Part shown: piece by piece, positions 9,533-17,441 of the stretch
Position numbering within the stretch: the first letter of the stretch is position 1
How the letters are laid out: the number at the start of each line of letters is the position of its first letter
Origin: Shewanella sp.
GTDB lineage: Bacteria; Pseudomonadota; Gammaproteobacteria; Enterobacterales; Shewanellaceae
DNA: 25,361 nucleotides
NCBI GenBank assembly: GCA_004195335.1
Contig: SDWK01000239.1
Span: forward strand, 1 to 25,361
Direction: 5' to 3'
Program-made: the position numbers and the translations under genes
The notes under the pieces: model-generated
Databases searched by the model: none
Told to the model about the DNA's origin: nothing
What the model saw: only the letters and a program-made list of their open reading frames with translations

Positions 9533-10276
9533 ATGTTAAAGCAGATAATCTGTATTGCCGTGATCTCAACCTTAGCGGGTTGTGCTGCAACAAAAACAAC
9601 AGACAATGCACCTCAGCCAATCGATGCAATGGCATTAGAGTCAAGCCTCGCGAAGCAACAGGCAGAACTTGTGATTGCCATCGACGAGTCCAAACAAGCT
9701 CAAACCACTGGTTTTACAACGTTATCTACGCAAATCAAAGCGCTAGAAACTCAAATTTCGACAATAAGTGTTGAACCTAAAGAAAAAATAGTTCCTGTCG
9801 CAATCGACTGTCCAGCATCTCCCCTTGACGGGAAGTTCCTGCTTGGTGCGGAAGAAAATGTGTATGTTGACGAGATTAAAGCCAGTTTCAATACTCGTAT
9901 CGACACGGGTGCAGAATCGTCTTCACTCGACTCGCGAAATATCATTCTATTTGAGCGAGATGGAAAACAGTGGGTACGATTTGATGTCTTCACCGATGGT
10001 GTAGAGGCTCCAGCACAAACATTCGAATCAAAAGTCGAACGCTTTGTAAGAATAAAGCAAGACGCTGACGAGAAAAACGATCGCCGTCCGGTTATTCATG
10101 CTCATCTGAAGATAGGCAAGTATAAAGCCGAAACTGATCTCAACCTGGTTGATCGTAGTCACTTAGAATTTCCACTTTTGCTCGGACGTAAATTTATGCA
10201 AGACATCGCAGTTGTCGATGTTGGGCAAACATATATCCATGGAAAAATGAAGATCGCCACTGTCTCAAAAAAATAG
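9533..10276 (+). CDS. Lipoprotein with retropepsin-like (COG4067 / 'ATP-dependent zinc protease') domain
   Basis: The N-terminus MLKQIICIAVISTLAGCAAT is a lipoprotein signal with lipobox LAGC, so the mature protein should be anchored to a membrane facing the periplasm. The ATG at 9533 is preferred over an in-frame ATG at 9521, because GGAAG lies just upstream and the signal peptide then has normal form. A short predicted coiled coil (mature residues ~15-65, rich in A/E/Q/L) precedes a C-terminal domain of the PF05618 type. That domain has IDTGAESSSLD, where DTGA is the retropepsin-like active-site motif, and ends LLGRKFMQDIAVVDVG. The database name 'ATP-dependent zinc protease' is historical: the motif suggests an aspartic protease. 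It heads a five-gene run, with the next start 11 bases downstream. Related domains occur beside RimK-like ligases in other bacteria. The substrate is unknown. Confidence 0.88.
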   Translation: MLKQIICIAVISTLAGCAATKTTDNAPQPIDAMALESSLAKQQAELVIAIDESKQAQTTGFTTLSTQIKALETQISTISVEPKEKIVPVAIDCPASPLDGKFLLGAEENVYVDEIKASFNTRIDTGAESSSLDSRNIILFERDGKQWVRFDVFTDGVEAPAQTFESKVERFVRIKQDADEKNDRRPVIHAHLKIGKYKAETDLNLVDRSHLEFPLLLGRKFMQDIAVVDVGQTYIHGKMKIATVSKK

Positions 10277-10287
10277 GAATTTAGTTG

Positions 10288-11799
10288 ATGCATTCCAAGA
10301 AACCCTTTTACATACTCGTTGCACTGCTATTCATTTGCGGGATCTCTGCCAGTGTTTACCGTGGCGTAGAACATAAAGTGCCTTTCCTGCCTGGTAAACA
10401 AGTGCAAAGTTGGGCTGTTGATGCAAAAGTACAATTTCAAGGCACAGGTGAACCAGCCGAGGTTTCTTTTTCTCTGCCTAGCGATCCGGCATTCGAAATT
10501 CTTGTCGAAAATGCCACATCACCAGGTTACGGCTTATCAATTACTGATACTAATGATAAATCAGACCGACGTGCAATTTGGTCTGTCCGTTCGGCGCAAG
10601 GTAAGCAAGACCTTTACTATAAGGTAACCATTATTCCAACGGGTTCCACTAAGGTCATCGCCAGTGCAGAACCATCGGCACCCAAACCCTATATTTGGCC
10701 AGCAACTGAGCAGGCCGCAGCTGAACAGGCAACCCAAGAGGTCTGGGAAAAGAGTGCGACTAACCTCTCTTTTGCTCAACAGCTGAACAAAGCGTTGAAT
10801 GCACAGGAGAGAAGCCAGAATGTTGAACTTCTTTTAAGCAGCAATTCTCCCACTAAGCTTTTTTTGCACATGCTCCAAAGCAAAGGAATACCGGCTCAGG
10901 AAGTGAGTGGTCTGTTTCTGGAAGACCAACGTCGCAGACAGCAGTTGAGCACCTTTGTCGAAGTCTATAATGAAGGCGAATGGCACCTGTTCAACCCCAC
11001 AAATGGTACTCAAGGTCGAGATGACAACCTGTTACTTTGGGATCGTTCAGGAAAATCGGTACTCGATGTCATCGGTGGCGTTAACTCCCAAGTCAACTTC
11101 TCGATGCTTCAAGATACTCGCTCAGCACTCGCGACCTCTCTGGATGTAATGAATAATCAGGGCGCGTTGGATTTCTCCCTGTATCAATTGCCTCTGGAAG
11201 AGCAAAGCTTGTTCAAGGGGATTTTGTTGATCCCTATTGGCGTGCTTATGGTGGTTTTTTTACGTGTCATCGTCGGTTTGAAAACGTCAGGAACGTTTAT
11301 GCCGGTATTGATTGCATTAGCGTTTATTCAGACAACCTTATTAACCGGTCTCGTTGGCTTCATCTTAATCGTTGCCTGTGGCCTGATGATTCGCTCATAC
11401 CTGTCGGATCTTAACTTACTGCTGATCTCTCGAATATCGGCAGTCATTATCGTTGTCATCGGTATTATTGGCGTATTTACCCTCCTCTCTTATAAGTTCG
11501 GTCTGAGTGAGGGCTTAACGATCACCTTCTTCCCTATGATTATTCTCGCATGGACCATCGAAAGAATGTCTATCTTATGGGAAGAGGAAGGCCCTAAAGA
11601 GGTGGTGTTACAAGGTGGCGGCAGCTTATTCGTTGCCACACTGGCTTATCTGGCAATGAGTGCAACTTGGGTACAGCACTGGGTATTTAACTTCTTAGGC
11701 ATTCATCTGGTCATTTTGGCCGTGGTGTTGTTGATGGGTCAATATACCGGATACCGCTTGCTAGAGCTTAGACGCTTTAAGCCACTGGCCGGAGAGTAA
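10288..11799 (+). CDS. Inactive transglutaminase domain fused to a 7TM domain (UUP1-like membrane protein)
   Basis: An N-terminal membrane anchor (residues ~7-23) leads to a periplasmic region of about 280 residues. From about residue 308 a hydrophobic multi-helix domain of around seven helices follows, starting LFKGILLIPIGVLMVVFLRV and ending near YTGYRLLELRR. The periplasmic part has the transglutaminase-like core (KLFLHMLQSKGIPAQEVSGL, FVEVYNEGEWHLFNPTNG). The catalytic Cys, His and Asp positions appear replaced: Ser/Asn before PTKLFL, Ser-Thr-Phe where HxW is expected, and Asn in NPT for DPT. This agrees with the 'inactive transglutaminase plus 7TM' family. The frame also allows a TTG at 10285, but the ATG at 10288 fits the AGGAAT ribosome-binding site. 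It lies between the aspartic-protease-like lipoprotein and a RimK-like ligase, a recurrent trio. It may bind a peptide or ligase product in the periplasm (inference). Confidence 0.88.
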   Translation: MHSKKPFYILVALLFICGISASVYRGVEHKVPFLPGKQVQSWAVDAKVQFQGTGEPAEVSFSLPSDPAFEILVENATSPGYGLSITDTNDKSDRRAIWSVRSAQGKQDLYYKVTIIPTGSTKVIASAEPSAPKPYIWPATEQAAAEQATQEVWEKSATNLSFAQQLNKALNAQERSQNVELLLSSNSPTKLFLHMLQSKGIPAQEVSGLFLEDQRRRQQLSTFVEVYNEGEWHLFNPTNGTQGRDDNLLLWDRSGKSVLDVIGGVNSQVNFSMLQDTRSALATSLDVMNNQGALDFSLYQLPLEEQSLFKGILLIPIGVLMVVFLRVIVGLKTSGTFMPVLIALAFIQTTLLTGLVGFILIVACGLMIRSYLSDLNLLLISRISAVIIVVIGIIGVFTLLSYKFGLSEGLTITFFPMIILAWTIERMSILWEEEGPKEVVLQGGGSLFVATLAYLAMSATWVQHWVFNFLGIHLVILAVVLLMGQYTGYRLLELRRFKPLAGE

Positions 11800-11801
11800 T
11801 C

Positions 11802-12764
11802 ATGAGACTGTCATTTGCCAAACCTGCAGCACTGCGCAAAAATGGCGTGCTGTGCATGAATAAGCGAAACATTGATTATATTGGACGCTGTAACCCACGT
11901 AAGTTTTATAAGCGGGTAGACGACAAATTAATCACTAAACAACTTGCACTGGCTAATAACATTGCAGTTCCGGCATTAATCGGCGTCGTACGTGAACAAC
12001 ATGAGATCGAAGAGATCCCAGCAATGGTTCTTAACGAGGATGGCTTTGTTATCAAGCCATCTAAAGGTTCTGGTGGTAAAGGTATCTTGGTTATCACCAA
12101 AGTCGAAGAGGGTCGTTACTATAAACCTAACGGCCAAGAAGTGGTGCCAAGTGAGGTGTACCGCCACGTTTCAAATGTTCTCAGTGGCTTGTTCTCATTG
12201 GGGGGTTCCCCTGATGTGGCCATCGTCGAAGGACTCATTCAATTCGATCCGGTTTTCGATGGCTACTCCTATGAAGGTGTGCCGGATATCAGGTTGATCG
12301 TCTATAAGGGGTTTCCTGTCATGGGAATGCTCAGACTGTCCACTGCAGCTTCTGATGGTAAGGCTAACCTTCACCAAGGCGCCGTCGGCGTAGGGGTCGA
12401 TATTGGAACAGGAAAGGGCCTCCATGCGGTTCAATTTGACATACCTGTCGAACGACATCCTGATACGAATAAGATACTGACCGACATACAGGTCCCTCAT
12501 TGGGACTTCCTACTTCACACCGCTTCTCAAGCTTATGAAATGAGTGAAATGGGTTATCTAGGTACCGACATGGTACTAGATAAAGTCAAGGGACCACTGC
12601 TGTTAGAGCTTAATGCCAGACCGGGTCTTGCGATTCAGATCGCCAATAACCGTGGGATTTTACCCTATCTGGATCATGTCGATTCTTTGGGTAACCATAA
12701 TATGACTGTAGATGAACGTGTCGAATATGCCAAAAAGCATTTTGCTCATAGCGCTCAGCTTTAG
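11802..12764 (+). CDS. RimK-like ATP-grasp ligase (alpha-L-glutamate ligase-like protein)
   Basis: The 320-residue cytoplasmic protein has ATP-grasp features: FVIKPSKGSGGKGILVI (nucleotide-binding glycine-rich loop, residues ~76-92), GVPDIRLIVYKGFPVMGMLRL, and the metal-binding segment LLLELNARPGLAIQIANN near 265-282. It belongs to the group annotated as 'alpha-L-glutamate ligase-like' and related to RimK. Such enzymes use ATP to form an amide bond between an amino acid and a carboxylate; the real substrates here are unknown. GGAGAG lies 5 bases before the ATG, and the previous gene's stop is 2 bases upstream. Its 3' end overlaps the next gene by 53 bases (38 from the preferred start). There is no signal peptide, so it works in the cytoplasm beside the 7TM protein. 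Confidence 0.92.
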   Translation: MRLSFAKPAALRKNGVLCMNKRNIDYIGRCNPRKFYKRVDDKLITKQLALANNIAVPALIGVVREQHEIEEIPAMVLNEDGFVIKPSKGSGGKGILVITKVEEGRYYKPNGQEVVPSEVYRHVSNVLSGLFSLGGSPDVAIVEGLIQFDPVFDGYSYEGVPDIRLIVYKGFPVMGMLRLSTAASDGKANLHQGAVGVGVDIGTGKGLHAVQFDIPVERHPDTNKILTDIQVPHWDFLLHTASQAYEMSEMGYLGTDMVLDKVKGPLLLELNARPGLAIQIANNRGILPYLDHVDSLGNHNMTVDERVEYAKKHFAHSAQL

Positions 12765-14466
12765 TCTCTACCTAAGTGTCATTGCGGCGGCTCAGTCCGC
12801 CGTATCACCTCTCCCTTTACTCGTTGAGCAGTGTCTGCGGCTGCAACCAGCAGAACAAGTTCTTATCTCGTCACCGACTCCCTTGCGCAATATTGATGAT
12901 GCCGTAGCCAAAAGCCGTGCATTAGAGGCTTCAATGTTAAGCCTGTTTAATGTCAAAGATCGCCTCCGATACTATAAAAGCCAACCTATCGCCCCCGAGT
13001 ATCAAGAGAGTCTACTGCAATGCCAACTTCATCTGGCCGATCTGATGGCAGAAACGTTAACCTCACCCGTGTTAGCTCAGCTACTCAGATTCAATAATCA
13101 AGAAAACGAAGAACAGTTTCAATTAGGTTTACGCTGGCGTGGACTTGCCGATGATAACGCCAACTTAATCTACAAATCGCAACTTCATACATCGCAAGCC
13201 GCAGTGAAGCAAGGCTTAAGATCCCAAGCGCTAACATTGCAGTTCGGCAATACTAACTGTGATATCAATCATGAGAGGGAGGCTCAAAGTATTCCCCAAA
13301 CGGGAAAAAAATCCTTCGATAAAAATATTGCGGCTTATTTGATAAAACAAAAGGACTCTCGTTGCCAACAACTCGTTTGGAACGCCTATCAGGGCCGTGC
13401 TCGTGAAAAAAACGCAAAAGCTTTAGCCCGTATCATTCGATTAAAAAACGAGGCCGCCGCTCGAGTAGGTTACCGAGATCACACCGACTACTCACTATCA
13501 AAACAGTTCCTCTCAACACCGGAACTTGTAAAAGCATTTTTGAATTCAGTGACTCGACGAGTCGACTCACCGCCCTGGAAATTTGGTATCAGTCTCAGCC
13601 AAAGCCCCAAAACCGAGGTCGCGCAATTCGATTCAATTTCGATGCTGACACGTTTGTACAAGGCCGCTGAACCACTCGGCTTTAATGTTGAAATCGTCAC
13701 AGATAATATTCATCGAGTGTGGCACCAAGACAGGTTGTTAGGCGACATATTCTTCAGTGAAGCCCCCACTATTCGCGCCGACACGCTGCGATTTCCGGTT
13801 GTGGGTAGCCAGTTTGGTCAACTACAGATTTCATCTAAGCCTCTACTCAATAGCTACAGGGATCAGCAAGCGTTGATTAAGGCCACGGCATTAGCCTTAG
13901 CGACGTTAGCATCCAGCAGCCACCACTACCTTATTAATGCGTTAGGTGAAACACGAGATACTTCTCAATTAGGCAGGCTTTGGTTAGAGTACACCCTTAC
14001 AGATACTATTCTCCCCCCTTTAAATGACGACAGTCGTGAACAAAAATTAGCGTTATATGGTCGACAGCTAAAGATATTTAGAGCAAAAGTCGCACTCAAT
14101 TTTTATTCCAGTGCAGAGCCCAAGCTCTATCCCAATCTGAGCAATGAGTTTATTCGCGCATTCGGAAAAAAGTGGGGTAAAACTGAAGATTATGGCTACA
14201 ATTTTTTCGCCATTGCCGATGAGGGACCAATGTATTATCAACATATTTGGCAAGAGTCTCTAGCCAAATATGTTTATCAAAAAACCAAAAACTGTCAGGA
14301 TCAAGTCAAAGTTTTTGACATACTTATGATTAATGAACCTTCCTCTCGTCTGGAGCAGAGACTTGAGACACTCTTGGGTTCACCCATTACAGCCAAATCT
14401 CTCATTAAAAGGATAAATGATGTCACCCTTTCTCAAGATCAGCGTCCTATCACTTGCTCTCTTTAG
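12727..14466 (+). CDS. Secreted M3-peptidase-like protein lacking the zinc site (pseudoprotease)
   Basis: An N-terminal signal peptide (MPKSILLIALSFSLY...) indicates export. The preferred start is ATG 12727; an in-frame ATG at 12712 would only lengthen the n-region. Numbering from 12712, residues 220-285 resemble the M3 (thimet oligopeptidase/OpdA) helical core (LARIIRLKNEAAARVGYRDHTDY). VWHQDRLLGDIFF resembles its strand before the active site. Residues 496-565 (MYYQHIWQESLAKYVYQ, then LETLLGSPITAKSLIKRI) resemble its C-terminus. Where HEFGH is expected the sequence is KATAL (~390-394). The third zinc-ligand Glu position is Thr (~430), and the active-site His/Tyr/Tyr positions appear as Phe/Glu/His around 499-511. 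It therefore looks like a dead protease scaffold, possibly a peptide binder (inference). It overlaps the ligase gene upstream and the next gene downstream. The M3 relationship was judged by eye. Confidence 0.7.
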   Translation: MPKSILLIALSFSLYLSVIAAAQSAVSPLPLLVEQCLRLQPAEQVLISSPTPLRNIDDAVAKSRALEASMLSLFNVKDRLRYYKSQPIAPEYQESLLQCQLHLADLMAETLTSPVLAQLLRFNNQENEEQFQLGLRWRGLADDNANLIYKSQLHTSQAAVKQGLRSQALTLQFGNTNCDINHEREAQSIPQTGKKSFDKNIAAYLIKQKDSRCQQLVWNAYQGRAREKNAKALARIIRLKNEAAARVGYRDHTDYSLSKQFLSTPELVKAFLNSVTRRVDSPPWKFGISLSQSPKTEVAQFDSISMLTRLYKAAEPLGFNVEIVTDNIHRVWHQDRLLGDIFFSEAPTIRADTLRFPVVGSQFGQLQISSKPLLNSYRDQQALIKATALALATLASSSHHYLINALGETRDTSQLGRLWLEYTLTDTILPPLNDDSREQKLALYGRQLKIFRAKVALNFYSSAEPKLYPNLSNEFIRAFGKKWGKTEDYGYNFFAIADEGPMYYQHIWQESLAKYVYQKTKNCQDQVKVFDILMINEPSSRLEQRLETLLGSPITAKSLIKRINDVTLSQDQRPITCSL

Positions 14467-15514
14467 CTTTGGTATTCTTGCTAACTCAGAAGTGGCCACC
14501 AGCAAGACGAGCCCTACACCTCAAGATGACGTTTTTTATGGAATAAAAACTAATCTAGAGCAACACCTGTATCAGCTCCCCCCCAGAGTACAGGGGCATT
14601 ATGGTATTAGAATGTATCGCATGACCGGCGACGAAAAGTATGCAAATGCCGCGCTTGTCGACCTGTATGCGGTCAGCGATTCTCAGGGCTTTTACGCCTG
14701 TAACTTAGACAAGCCAAACTTTATTCAGTCTGAAGCCGAAAAAGCCATCTCTGTACTGGGAAAAGGTCCGAGAGCAAAAGCACGAAAAAAAGCCCTTGAA
14801 CCGTTTCCTGAGTTTTTGTTTTACACAGATGTGCTTCTACGTTTCTCGAGTCGTATCGATGAGTTTGGTTTAACGGGCCCGTGTAATGACAAATTAATCA
14901 AGACCCTCAAGAGTGCGGAACTCGAAGCAGGCTTAACCGATAAGGCGATGATCAAATCTTGGGCGGCGCAACTGATTAACTATGTCTACTGGGCTAAACA
15001 ACTGGGCGTAGGGGATTATTTAGAGTCCTATAAACAGGCATTTATATCTGTCTACCCGGATAACAAAGACAATGAGCTCAATAAGAAACAGTATCGTAAT
15101 AAACTCTACGGCATGACTCATTTCATCTTTGCTGCCAGTGAATACTATCAGCATGACGTCAGCCCTAAGGAGTTCGCCTGGATCCTTGACTATTTTGAAG
15201 CCAATATCGACCGAATATTGACAGATGCCACAGATGACATTATTGCTGAAGTCGGTATTAGCTTTCATCTTGCAGGTCTTTCAGATAATCCTGTTGTCGC
15301 CCGGACTCAGCAACATATCATTAATGCATTCGATAAAGAGGAGCAGATCATTCCCTCCCCGATGGGAAATCCCGCTCTAGCCATGGGGGAACACAGAAAT
15401 GTATTAGCCATGATGTTGCTCAAGTGGCCCGAAAAACTGCATAAAGGCCCCTACTTCGGTCAACTTAAGGCGACAAAAAAGTACTTGCCTAAGCAGGTCA
15501 AGGTAAAGCAATAA
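14417..15514 (+). CDS. Secreted protein of unknown function
   Basis: The 365-residue protein begins with a signal peptide (MMSPFLKISVLSLALFSFGILA) and should be periplasmic or exported. The rest looks mostly alpha-helical. Segments such as HYGIRMYRMTGDEKYANAALVDLY and AWILDYFEANIDRILTDATDD are reminiscent of alpha/alpha-toroid or tetratrico-like helical folds. There is no catalytic motif I can name; a relation to DUF3541 is possible but unverified. Start: AAAGGAT lies 4 bases before the ATG at 14417 and 7 before a second in-frame ATG at 14420, either of which could be used. It overlaps the M3-like gene by 50 bases, so the two are probably translationally coupled and may act together. It is the last gene of the five-gene run. 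Confidence 0.8.
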   Translation: MMSPFLKISVLSLALFSFGILANSEVATSKTSPTPQDDVFYGIKTNLEQHLYQLPPRVQGHYGIRMYRMTGDEKYANAALVDLYAVSDSQGFYACNLDKPNFIQSEAEKAISVLGKGPRAKARKKALEPFPEFLFYTDVLLRFSSRIDEFGLTGPCNDKLIKTLKSAELEAGLTDKAMIKSWAAQLINYVYWAKQLGVGDYLESYKQAFISVYPDNKDNELNKKQYRNKLYGMTHFIFAASEYYQHDVSPKEFAWILDYFEANIDRILTDATDDIIAEVGISFHLAGLSDNPVVARTQQHIINAFDKEEQIIPSPMGNPALAMGEHRNVLAMMLLKWPEKLHKGPYFGQLKATKKYLPKQVKVKQ

Positions 15515-15558
15515 TCTACTTGAGAAAAATAAACCAGTTTTACTCCTGAGCGTACATG

Positions 15559-15590
15559 ATCAATGGCTTGAATAGCAGCAGGCCATTGAT
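15559..15590. repeat. Inverted repeat between the envelope operon and the LysR gene
   Basis: ATCAATGGC (15559-15567) and GCCATTGAT (15582-15590) form a perfect 9-bp inverted repeat with a 14-base spacer. It lies 44 bases after the last operon gene and 51 bases before the LysR-type start. There is no T run on either side, so it is not a standard intrinsic terminator. It could be a hairpin that slows transcription or protects the mRNA end, or an operator for the LysR protein. Confidence 0.45.
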
Positions 15591-15640
15591 GTAATCAGCT
15601 GAAATTTAAGTAATATCAATAAACGTGGATTAAGTTAATT

Positions 15641-16543
15641 ATGGATAGAGCCAAATCAACACTCGAGCAATGGCGAACATTACAAGCAGTCGTCGATTAT
15701 GGCGGCTATTCACAAGCAGCAGCAAAACTCAATAAGAGTCAATCCTCTCTGAATCATGCGGTAGCAAAACTCCAGACACAATTGGGTATAGAACTGCTCG
15801 AAGTCAAAGGTCGAAAAGCCTATTTAACCGAGCAAGGCGAAGTACTCTTGAGGCGGTCACGCCACATTACTAAATCTGTGGCTGAGCTCGAATTACTCGC
15901 AAATAATTTGGAGAATGGTTGGGAACCGAGCCTCACTATTGGACGAGAGATCATCTATCCGATGGACAAGTTAGTCGATGCATTATCAGCCTTTCAGCCG
16001 GAGAGTCGGGGGACACGCATAACGATTGTCGACTCAGTCATCACAGGCACTCATGAACTGATTAAAGGTCAACTCGTCGACATTGCAATCTCAGGTGGCG
16101 TTCCACCTAAAGGCTTTCTAAGTGAACCCTTGTGTGAATTAGATTTTTTATTAGTCTGTCACCCAAACCATCCACTGGCCAGTGCCCCCAATATTGAAGA
16201 TGATCGGACATTAGCCGAACACCTTCAAATCGTGATTAAAGACACGGGACAGGAATCTAATATCGATCTTGGCTGGCTAAAGGCTGAACAGAGGTGGACT
16301 GTCTCAAATTTTCATGAAGCCTTAGCCATACTAAACCGCAATATCGGATTTTGCTGGGTTCCGAAGCACTTAGTGGATTCATTAATCGAAACCGGAAAAT
16401 TATGCCAACTCCACCTCAAGGGGAATAGCCATAAAAAGGTCATGATGAGCCTGATTATCCCCAATAGAGATAGGCAAGGTCCGGCAAGTGAACGACTTGA
16501 GCAATTGATTATGGCTCAACACAGTAAAAATGAATATTTATGA
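15641..16543 (+). CDS. LysR-type transcriptional regulator
   Basis: The 300-residue protein has a typical N-terminal winged helix-turn-helix (residues ~8-66: LQAVVDYGGYSQAAAKLNKSQSS, then LETQLG-like LQTQLGIELLE). A linker and a substrate-binding-like effector domain follow (SLTIGREIIYP, VDIAISGGVPP, FLLVCHPNHPLA). The DNA-binding part follows the family pattern closely. Targets cannot be told from the sequence. It stands 126 bases after the five-gene operon on the same strand, with the inverted repeat 15559-15590 in front, and ends 16 bases from a convergent gene. The usual divergent partner gene is absent. Confidence 0.93.
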   Translation: MDRAKSTLEQWRTLQAVVDYGGYSQAAAKLNKSQSSLNHAVAKLQTQLGIELLEVKGRKAYLTEQGEVLLRRSRHITKSVAELELLANNLENGWEPSLTIGREIIYPMDKLVDALSAFQPESRGTRITIVDSVITGTHELIKGQLVDIAISGGVPPKGFLSEPLCELDFLLVCHPNHPLASAPNIEDDRTLAEHLQIVIKDTGQESNIDLGWLKAEQRWTVSNFHEALAILNRNIGFCWVPKHLVDSLIETGKLCQLHLKGNSHKKVMMSLIIPNRDRQGPASERLEQLIMAQHSKNEYL

Positions 16544-16559
16544 ATTAACTGACGTAGGT

Positions 16560-17441
16560 TTAAACGCTAAAGCTAAAGGAGCTGGCAGGTTTGTTCTCGG
16601 GCAGGTACTTTGCGAGTAAGGTATCAGAGAGGTATCCTTCAGTTTGATCTTGACTGCTTAATAGCTCAAATGTGGGTTCAGGGAAGGCCTTTAACTGCCC
16701 GTTTATCGTCTCTATGGTTTGTCCCACCACATTATTTTCTTCAGGCTGCGCTCTTCGTATGGCTCCGGTGCTATCGACCTCACCGGCTATCGACATCTCA
16801 GGAGGCTCTGGCGGTGTAAACCCATCGATGATGGCTTGGGCATCGATCAGAGGAGCCATATCTTTAATGGTCATGACTTCACTCTGCCTCATTACAGCCA
16901 GTTCCGATTGTGCCTGATTCATCTTTCTCATCGCATCGCTCGCCACACGAATATCGGCCATAGACGGGTTAGCCGGAGCCATTGCCGCCGCATATACCCG
17001 CCTCATCTTGTTTACCGTCGCTAATGGATCTCCCCGCACGACGGAGATATCTATCGACACTTCACCGTCTACAGCATAACGCTTACCATCACTTCCCTGT
17101 TCATAACTAAATCGTGGACTCTGGGCTAAATTGCCTCCCACGGATGAATGAGCCTGCTCATGACCCTTAACTTCGGTATCTCGTTTAGACAGTTCTGCCA
17201 GAATTTGTTGCTCAATAATAGCGTTACTGTCGCTGCCCTGCTCTTGAAATGCTCTCTTGCTCATCTCAGAGGGTTCAAATATTGAGCCCGTCACTTTTTC
17301 CTCTGGATCAGGACGCTCTTTTGCAAAAATGTTCTGTGCAACATGTTCAGGCTTAGCTGATGGCTTACCGCTGGCATCGCCAGCTGTCGGTGAAGCATTG
17401 GTATCTGTAGCTACATTGCTGACGGTATTAGTGTTTGCGGG
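16560..17441 (-). CDS. SprA-like putative metalloprotease, C-terminal part (separated from its N-terminus by a frameshift)
   Basis: This frame is open from 17441 down to 16560. It carries the conserved domain of SprA-related putative metalloproteases (the 'CJM1_0395 family'). Its HEQAH motif fits a zinc-binding HExxH (in VKGHEQAHSSVGGN) and is followed by YEQGSDGKRYAVDGEVSIDIS and ATVNKMRRVYAAAMAPANPS. No ATG lies upstream in this frame; the first usable start would be a GTG at 17294. However, codons 17295-17441 read as sensible protein (NTNTVSNVATDTNAS, then KPEHVAQNIFAKERPDPEEK). That is best explained as the continuation of the ORF at 17411-17917 after a one-base frame change. Function in the family is unproven. 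It is convergent with the LysR gene. Confidence 0.75.
   Translation of the reverse strand, partial: PANTNTVSNVATDTNASPTAGDASGKPSAKPEHVAQNIFAKERPDPEEKVTGSIFEPSEMSKRAFQEQGSDSNAIIEQQILAELSKRDTEVKGHEQAHSSVGGNLAQSPRFSYEQGSDGKRYAVDGEVSIDISVVRGDPLATVNKMRRVYAAAMAPANPSMADIRVASDAMRKMNQAQSELAVMRQSEVMTIKDMAPLIDAQAIIDGFTPPEPPEMSIAGEVDSTGAIRRAQPEENNVVGQTIETINGQLKAFPEPTFELLSSQDQTEGYLSDTLLAKYLPENKPASSFSFSV

Noticed and set aside
11976..12500. Overlapping open frames on both strands within the RimK-like ligase gene
   Set aside because: They are shadows of the ligase frame; only the ligase frame shows family motifs and a ribosome-binding site.
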